Of a DNA stretch of 64,000 bases, positions 56,815 through 64,000 are shown one piece after another (the stretch's first letter is position 1; each line of letters opens with the position of its first letter). Made by a program: the position numbers and the translations under genes. Below the pieces are notes generated by a model, which worked only from the letters and a program-made list of their open reading frames with translations, ran no database searches and was not told where the DNA came from. The DNA lies in contig JAEOAD010000012.1 in NCBI GenBank assembly GCA_036365145.1, positions 44,461,001 to 44,525,000 of the forward strand, in the 5' to 3' direction. The stretch is from Orientallactaga sibirica. Its lineage: Eukaryota > Chordata > Mammalia > Rodentia > Dipodidae.

Positions 56815-58415
56815 ATGTTTTCTTGGTATATGTGGGGGCTGGAAGAATCATAAAACACTAGAAGTGACTTGTAACCTTACTAAATATGTTGACACAAATA
56901 TCTTAAAATTTCAGAGTGTGTTAGATATAGTAATTGTTGTACAAGCTATAACAATAGGTCCATTAAAAAAAAACTGTCTAAAACCACATCTCCCCCCTGC
57001 AATTCATTACTGAAGTAAATTCACTTCCTGGGCTCTGGGACATGAGGTAGCCTCTTCTCTTAGTGATGTCTACAGTAGGAATAGTAAATGACTCACAGTA
57101 GTGTTTTTTAGAAAGTAAGATTAAACACTTGGCCATTTCAGCCAATGTTGAAATGCCACCAGAGAAATCCAAAGAAAAATCTACAGAACATGTAAGTAAT
57201 GTGAAAGCTATAGTAGCAAGCTCACTGTGGAGATAACCATTGAAGGTACAGTCCTCAATGGGATCAGAAAAATGACAATGTGAGAGGAAGAGGAACATTT
57301 TTTGAAAAAACTAAGTGGAACAAAAACAGCACATGGTTCTAGGGTCTCCACTTTGAGTCTAACTTCACTCTTCATGTGATTCTGTCACAGTAAGTGTCCC
57401 TTATATTGGTAGGTTTCCTGCCTCCCTTTCACAATAATTCACAAAAATTTTCCATTAATAAAGCAGTGTGAACAAGTGTCTAACCCTTACAGTCACACAA
57501 GTATAACTTTCACAAATAATAATTTTCAGTACTGCTATTATCATTTATAGTGGTGCAGAGTATCCACCAAGGGCCTTATACATGTTAAACAACTGCCCCA
57601 ATGCCAAATTGTTTTCATGACATAGACAAATATGGTTTCAGATGCTGAAATAATTCCAATTGCCTGAGTAAGAATTCTTCTCAAAGGAAGAAAAATTTAA
57701 AGTAGTCTTAAAACAATGATGTTGAGGGAAGGAACCATCACACAAGCCACACTAAGTGAAATTCTATGTATTAAACCTTATTTCTCAAGTAAAAGAAGAA
57801 ATATATATCTTCTTGGTATTCTGCAGCATACTCTCACACTCACAGGATATGAAAAAGCAACATGCCTGCATCAGGTTCCTGATCACAAGTCAGAATTGCA
57901 ATATCACTTCAGAAAAAGCCTTGTCATCTGCCCGACCAATCTACATACCATTATCAATTACCATGGGTGGTGACTCATAGGGCAGGTCTTCCCCCTGGAT
58001 ATTTTAGTGTCACTTAAGTAAACAGAACTAAACCTATTCTGGGTACTTCTTTATTTAGACAGAAAGGATAAAAGAACAATTTTGCTACTAGTGCTACTCT
58101 CTATATCAGCATCTTAATAATGCAGAAGGAGGAATTTTAGGAAAGAGACTACATAATGGTTTAGTGTTCTAGATAGATCTTTCAGGAGTGATTTAGCTAC
58201 ATATGTAAATTCTCATCTAAGAAGTTAATACTGACAATCAAAGAAATTTGGATGATTAGCAGTCTCAAAATTTAAAAATAAAATTTGTCTTTCCCTGGAT
58301 ATTCAACCCTTCCTTTCCTTGCCTAAGTAGTGGAAAGACAAAATGTGATAGTTTTTCTGTTCCACTTTTCAACAATAAATCCCACAAATTATCCCATATA
58401 ATTTTATGTCCCTGT
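56815..58415. other. unique sequence, no gene seen
   Basis: Two ORFs stand out only by length: 106 residues minus (56978-57298) and 85 residues plus (57716-57973). Neither shows a known motif, exon boundary or codon bias that I can judge. Confidence 0.35.
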
Positions 58416-58765
58416 TATGTATTGAAGAATAACAAAATACCCACAACTCAGTTGGTATACAAGACCACACCCATTCTATCAGACTCACATCTGCAGGGCT
58501 GAAGGTTCGGGGTGGGGTGCAGTGAAGTGGCACTTTTCTCTGCCTAGAAGACCAAACCTCAGCTGGGGTAGTTCAGCTTTCATGATATGTCCAAAAGTCA
58601 CATCACATAGACCTAGCTTCTTTTCCATGTGGCATCTTCTGGTCCTTAATGGGCCAGGATGACTTACTGTTGGTGGCTGGTGTCTAACCTTGCATGCCAG
58701 AATATCTGGCAGTTAGGCAGTGGAGTTTTCATTATTCATCCTCTTCCCTGCCTGACTATTGGAAT
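58416..58765 (+). mobile_element. old interspersed repeat, family uncertain
   Basis: 'gaagaataacaaaatacccac', 'aactcagttggtat', 'ctgcagggctgaaggttcgg' and 'ccatgtggcatcttctggtc' resemble the same repeat class as 18065-18535. Confidence 0.45.
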
Positions 58766-58839
58766 TCCTTAAAGCAAGAAGTTCTCAGGGTCATCAGCCT
58801 TCTAAAAGTAATGCCCACCTTCCTTTAAAGAACATTTCA

Positions 58840-58987
58840 GCCAGGCGTGGTGGTGCACACTTTTAATTCCAGCACTTGGGAGGCAGAGGTAGGAGGATTG
58901 CTGTGAGTTCAAGGCCACCCTGAGACTACATAGTTAATTCCAGGTCAGCCTGGACCAGAGTGAAACCCTACCTTGAAAAACCAAAAA

Positions 58988-59030
<43 letters not shown>

Positions 59031-59034
59031 AAAT
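58840..59034 (+). mobile_element. B1 SINE with (AAAT)n tail
   Basis: A near-intact B1: 'gccaggcgtggtggtgcaca', 'ggaggcagaggtaggaggat', 'gtgagttcaaggccaccctg' and 'gagtgaaaccctaccttg'. The tail is about 48 bases of AAAT. The flanks 'aaagaacatttca' and 'aaagaggacatttca' are a near-match target duplication. It is among the youngest-looking B1s in the window. Confidence 0.97.
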
Positions 59035-59605
59035 AAAGAGGACATTTCAAGAGGCAAAAAAGTAAAGCCTAGAAGATTCTTGTCTGTTTTCAGAATGTAG
59101 TGAGTTTCATTTCTGGTCCATCCTGCTAGTCATAGCAGTCAGAGAACTCATTTAAATTCAAGCTGAGCTGACATAGACTGTACCTTTCTTTTTCACCGAC
59201 AGGGATGTAAAAAAGTTCAACTACTAATCCTATTCTCCTGAAACTCCCCATTCTGTTCTTCATGTTGCACTGTTATTATGGGTTCCTGACATAATGAATA
59301 TTTTGAAAAATGTTTAAAAACCCACTGTGTGCTTCCTACAGCAGCTATACAAAATAGCATGTATAGTTTATGGCTCAACACCATTTTTATTTTTAAAAAA
59401 GAGTTCCTTAACTAAGATATTCAACACTACTCTGGCTCATTTTCATCTTCTATAGTAAATATACTTCACAGGTTCATTTTGAAACTGCAATAAATTAAGG
59501 AAGGTAAGTTTCCTGACATAATATATAGAATACAATAGTTAGTAAATAGTAATTTTATCATCATTAAGTTAAAGATAATCATAATTAATGGGCTCAGATT
59601 GGATA

Positions 59606-59607
<2 letters not shown>
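59035..59607. other. unique sequence, no gene seen
   Basis: No repeat family or coding signal recognised. Confidence 0.4.
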
Positions 59608-59647
<40 letters not shown>

Positions 59648-59648
59648 G
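59608..59648. repeat. (TG)n microsatellite
   Basis: About 38 bases of TG. Confidence 0.97.
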
Positions 59649-61685
59649 CATGTGTGTTAGGAGAGGAGACAAAGGGAAAGTCAAATTCTGTTCAGTCAAT
59701 GCCAATTGCCTAACAGAAATAGAATCTTTAATGTTCCATTTCTGGGAAGTATAAAATAGTGATGGATGGGTTTATTTCAGGACATAACTAGCAAGTTTAT
59801 CATCATTTTATAGAGACAAGAGAGAATCAACTTCTGCAAACACTCAGATACAATAATTCACAATCTAATGCTCTGAATTGGCTTATGTATGGTTCTCTTT
59901 TATTGCAAACTTCCTTATTTTATACTGTTTTTTTATAAACAAGCACATGTACCTTTATACCAGATTCTTATCTACTTAAGAGGCAGAATCACATTAAATT
60001 CATGGCAATAATTTAAATTTTACACATAATAAATATTTTATAAATAATTGAACAACAATAAAATAGTAAATAATAATAACAGATGAACAGTATATGTGTA
60101 TTATAGTTTTAAAATGTGTTCATTGGAATGCTTCCTCCTCTAAATAATAGGTACTATAATGTCAACATTTACATTTATATTGTAAAAATTTGTTCCTATA
60201 ATAAATTTATTCCTTAAGAGAAAAATAGGTTAAAATCCAGACAAATCTAATCAGAAGCTAGTTGACATCATTTTGTGAATATTTTGGGAATCCTTTCTAC
60301 TGTTTTACTCAGATTACATGAGATTCAATGAAATCAGCAAAATGTATTAAGTGCTGGACACCATATAAAATTTAACTTAAAAATAGTTTCACCTTGTAAA
60401 TATGTAAAACAAATCTTAGTTCCCTTTCATTTAACCCAAACACAGTTATCTTATCCATAAAGAATTTGGTAGAAGTAAAAGAAATTGCTAAGATCCTTGA
60501 AATAGCTTTGTTCTAATTATAGAAATAAGATTGATTATGAATCTAAAGTACAGTTAGAATTACAAAGAATCAAAGGATGTTATGGCAACTTTTTTCTGTT
60601 TGAATTCTAATTTTCAGAAACCAGGTCAACTGTATTCATTAGCTTTTCTACAGAGTCCAAGGGACTTACTTAAACTGAATCTGTCATTGTTAGTTTTTGT
60701 ACGTGAAAAAAGGCTGCCTTTAATAGTACTCCCATTCTGTTGCTCACTAACTTTTAACAGTACCCCCATTCTGTTGCTTACTTACCTTTTAACTATTCAA
60801 GTGTTGCCAAACATAAGAATTTTTATAATTCTAAATAAAGGATGAGTCTATTCCTTTGAACAATAAAAATGGTAAGAAATAAAAGATCAGGAAGCATTTT
60901 CTTTGACTGCAAGAACTCAGAGATGTAATATTGGGATAGTCAAATGCCAACTCTATGTATGTAGTAGGTCCAAAAAAGCATGTCATATTCACATCACATA
61001 CAACTGGGTTCCTTTGGCTACATTAAACAAATGTCAGCCATTATACTTCCTTCTAGAGTTCAAGAAGAACAAGGTTAATCTGGAATTGATTTTAAAAAAT
61101 GAAGAAAGCCAAGGATCAGAAAACAAAATTTATTAGAGAAAGTTTTATAGCAGAGAAATCACACTTTCAAATCTCCTGATGGTTTGGAGAAAATAATGGA
61201 ATGATATGATTAGGGTGTAACTTGTTGAAATATTTGTGATGTACTTACAGAAACTTGACTGAGTTATGGAAAGCAATGAGAAAGTGTAGAATACTCATCA
61301 TGCGTGTTGAAACATTTGGTATAGATTATAGGCCTCTTGGAATTCAATGAAGGAATAAAGTAATGTAACATAACATGAATGCAGCCTACCATAAACTGCA
61401 GAGGCTTGAACTCTGAATCCCAAAGGATGATTAGTATTTGTAAAGAAAAAATGGTTAAAGCATATGTTATATATCTTCTGAATTGAAGGACTATATGGGA
61501 ACAAAAGAAAGAAGATAAATATTTTCATTATGGGAAATGCTTTGGTTTTCTTGTCAATAAAACTAAAAAATAATTGTAAAACTGTTTTAAATTTTAAGGT
61601 AATAATTTGGGCAAATAATAATACATTTAAGAGCCCAAAATTTAAATAAAAGAATAGCTTAACGGTAATGCTTAAGAATCAGCTA
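59649..61685. other. AT-rich unique sequence, no gene seen
   Basis: No repeat family recognised. 'acagtacccccattctgttgct' type text occurs twice near 60726-60779 as a short local duplication. ORFs at 60582-60845, 60903-61136 and 61298-61528 have no motif. Confidence 0.4.
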
Positions 61686-62150
61686 AAGAGTCAGGGAGAT
61701 GACTCACTTGGTAAAGTTCTGACCTTGTAACAAGAAGGTCTGAGTTCAGTGTCCAGAAGTCACATTCAAAAGAAAGGAAGGAAGAAAGGAAGGAAAGAAG
61801 GAAGAAATGAATGAAGGAAGGAAGGAAACAAAGAAGGAAGGAAGAAGGAAGGAAGGAAGGGAGGGAGGAAGGAAGGAAGAGAGGAAGGGAGGAAGGAAGA
61901 AAAACACAAAGTCAAGCATAGTGTTATATGTTTACAATCCTGGTTCTTGGAATATAGCGACTGGCAGAGCCCTGGAGCTCCCTGGCCAGCCAGTCTGTCT
62001 TACTTTTCACTCTAGGCCAATGATAGAGCCTGTCTCAAAAAAAAAAAAAAAAGTGGGTAGAACTTTAGAAACGACAAGTGAGGCTGTTCTCTGGCCTCCA
62101 CACATATGCATGCACAGGTGCATTAACACACACACATGTATTGGTATAAT
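61686..62150 (+). mobile_element. B4 SINE interrupted by a purine tract
   Basis: The head 'agtcagggagatgactcact' and 'tggtaaagttctgaccttgt' is followed, after the purine tract, by B1-like 'caagcatagtgttatatgtt' and 'gagcctgtctcaaaa'. A tail 'ggcctccacacatatgcatg' with CA follows. Confidence 0.8.
61769..61904. repeat. (GGAA)n-type purine tract
   Basis: About 135 bases nearly free of pyrimidines on the plus strand, built of GGAA and AGGA units, lying between the head and body of a B4. The 115-residue ORF across it is a translation of the tract (GRKEGREGG). Confidence 0.97.
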
Positions 62151-62839
62151 TTAAGGAAGCATTATGAACAAATTTCCACATGCAATAAGTAAAAGAAATG
62201 TATTGTCTTGGCAGCTACATTTTCTACTACTGGAAGTAGCTGGCTACAGTATTTAGTCTACTTAGTAGAGAACTATGCAAAGCAATTTCATTTCCTTAAA
62301 GAAACCTCCCTCCACTTAAGTTTTTTTCTCAGGTATTTGCCACAGTAGCAAAGAGTCTGATGAACACATTGATATTTTATAAAGAGTTTAAATTCCTATA
62401 TATTTATTTTTTTATTTTAAGATGTACTCTTTCAACCAATATTTATCATTGTTTATTTTTACTAGATACATCAGAAGTCCTTGAGGGATCCAAGATTATT
62501 TTCTTATACAAACTTGTGGTGAATAAATGTCAATCAGTTAATATATCTTTATTAAAAGTTTCCATGGTACATAGTAGATAACAGGAAACACGGCAAAATT
62601 GTTTTTGCTTCACAAAGCAAGGATAAATAAAGCAAAAATTAATGTAATACATTTTCAAGTATTAGTTCTCTTAAGAATTGAGTCATATGATGGAAAACAA
62701 TCAGAATCAGTGAAGTTTGGAGGGGGAAAGAAGCTTTCCTTGGAGGAGTAAAACAGGATACATTAAGAGTTGATATAATATACATTTTCAGGTATCAATT
62801 CTAATGAGAAGTGAGTCATATTACAGAAAGGAAGGAAGA
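62151..62839. other. unique sequence, no gene seen
   Basis: A phrase 'acattttcaggtatcaattct' near 62783 repeats 'acattttcaagtattagttct' near 62650, each followed by 'gagtcatat'. This suggests a small old duplication about 133 bases apart. Confidence 0.4.
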
Positions 62840-62935
62840 CTGTGTGTTCAAGACCAGCCTGAGCTAAATACATAGCAATCTCCATGTTGTTCTGGAACAA
62901 CAGTGAGAACCTGTTTCAAAAGGCTAAAAGAAAAC
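62840..62935 (+). mobile_element. probable B1 3' fragment
   Basis: 'tgtgttcaagaccagcctga', 'gctaaatacatagcaa' and 'gtgagaacctgtttcaaaag' match the second half of B1. Confidence 0.6.
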
Positions 62936-63684
62936 ACAAAATTATTGGGAATGAATTTAGAATATGAGAAAGCTAGTAGAGCATGTGGGTGCTGTAAAAC
63001 ACAGTAAGACATTGGATGTCTATTTGAAATGTAATAACCTTTCAGATGCTGAGAAAGAGGCTGGTAAATTGTTAGAAAGTGAAGTGAAAAGAGGGCTTAA
63101 ACAAGTAGCAGATCTAGTGTATGAAACAAATATATAAAATTAGATTATCTCAACAGTTTGGTAGATGAGATGTTTAAGTGTGCCCATAGTGTCAAAATGA
63201 GATGAAATAGAGGTGGAGTGTTCTGTGTTACTCAAGGTGTTTTGCCAGAAAAGAGGAGAGGCACCACGAACAGAGAGATTATCAGACAGGATAGAAAGAA
63301 CAAAGGCAGGTGTGAATTATGTATCTTATTTCTTAGCTACAGAGGTATGAGGTCATATGATGTGATGGAAATGGATGAGTGATTGATGAAATATAATGTC
63401 AATATGGAGAATATCACCTGTCCACAAATTCTATATTGAAGAGATCTCCACACAATAAACAGCCTGCATTTTATCAGACTGTAAGGGCCCTTCACAATGC
63501 ATGTTGTATTCTGCAACCCCATCCATTTCATTTCTAACAAGAAGATATGGTGTGCCTGTCATGAGACTGGAGAATGAAGGAAACAAATGTCCTCTGGGTA
63601 CGTTTTGAGGGGTTGGCATAGATGAGGGTAGAAGAGAAAGTTCAAAGTAAAGATAGGTTCAGACATATGGCATAGACTAACTTT
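62936..63684. other. unique sequence, no gene seen
   Basis: No repeat family or coding signal recognised. The two minus-strand ORFs of about 65 residues overlap in different frames. Confidence 0.4.
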
Positions 63685-63890
63685 TTAAATTAATTAATTA
63701 ATTTAAGAGAGACAGACAGACAGAAAGAGGCAGACAGAGAAAGAATGGATACACCATGGCCTCTAAACAATGCAAACGAACTCCGTGTGCTACCTTGTGC
63801 ATCTGGCTTGATGTGCACACTCAGGAGTCCAACCTCTATTCTTAGGCTTTGTGGGCAAGTGCCTTAACCACTGATCCATCTCTCCAGCCC
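63685..63890 (-). mobile_element. Dip-like SINE, minus strand
   Basis: A (TTAA)n-type tail, purine-rich 'gagacagacagacagaaaga' and body 'catggcctctaaacaatgca' precede the reversed head 'ccatctctccagccc' at 63890. Confidence 0.93.
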
Positions 63891-64000
63891 CCAAATCACT
63901 TTTGATCAGGGTGTCAATCATAAGTTGTGTCAGCTTCAAATGAAACCAATGATCTCTATATGATATATATGACCTGAGGACTGAAGTTTCAAAGCAAATG

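Noticed and set aside
61807..62154. 115-residue ORF, Gly/Arg/Lys/Glu-rich, resembling a nucleic-acid-binding tail
   Set aside because: The composition comes from the GGAA purine tract; the rest is B4.
1..64000. CRISPR arrays, operons, phage or bacterial mobile systems
   Set aside because: The sequence is clearly mammalian nuclear DNA; the regular repeats are microsatellites and SINEs, and no prokaryotic gene structure is present.

Overview
This window reads as mammalian nuclear DNA from a rodent, and I see no intact protein-coding gene in it. The best taxonomic clue is the dominant SINE, present in more than 25 copies. It has a tRNA-like head with recognisable A and B boxes (for example 'ggctggagagatggcttag' and 'ggttcgattcccc'), a body containing 'ctggagttc..ttgcagtggctggaggccctgg', a (TC)n stretch and an (AAAT)n tail. 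This fits a B2-superfamily element of the type described from jerboas and relatives (Dip-like SINEs). It is accompanied by B1 (7SL-derived), B4 (tRNA-like/B1 composite), rodent MaLR LTRs, L1 and a few possible MIR fragments. A dipodid rodent such as Jaculus is my best guess; the species itself is inferred. The AT-rich composition, the repeat density and the lack of any exon-like ORF series suggest an intergenic region or a very large intron. The listed short ORFs are almost all SINE, L1 or microsatellite translations. Layout: 1-7 kb holds an inverted (twin-primed) L1 fragment, a second old L1, a B4 split by a younger SINE, and a third L1 with a B1 in it. 7-15 kb is AT-rich sequence with B4, SINE and (TA)n pieces. 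15-17 kb is L1 3'-UTR sequence on the minus strand with two SINEs inside. 17-25 kb carries SINEs, an MST-like MaLR LTR, two adjacent B4s, an 87-bp tandem duplication split by a SINE, and two stretches of possibly functional unique DNA (19.8-20.2 kb and 22.5-22.65 kb). 26-28.4 kb is a second inverted L1, followed by a MaLR LTR. 30-34 kb is mostly unique, with one candidate conserved non-coding stretch near 31.6-32.1 kb. 34.6-35.3 kb is an LTR with a visible CCAAT/TATA promoter. 35.7-36.2 kb is an L1 3' end with a poly(A). 37.3-37.6 kb is a solo MaLR LTR with a perfect 5-bp target duplication. 41-42.5 kb has three SINEs, two of them of a longer subfamily. 43.2-45.8 kb is a MaLR proviral relic whose 5' LTR contains a B1 and a SINE. 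48.6-56.2 kb is a near-full-length but dead L1 on the minus strand; it was invaded by two B1s and by an internally deleted endogenous retrovirus. 56-64 kb is mixed unique sequence, SINE, B1 and B4. Nothing here works together as a pathway: the content is layers of retroposon insertion, many of which can be ordered in time from nesting and target-site duplications. The most interesting signal is a longer SINE subfamily whose extra segment carries a near-consensus CTCF-binding core, seen in four copies. I found no evidence of a new protein-based system.
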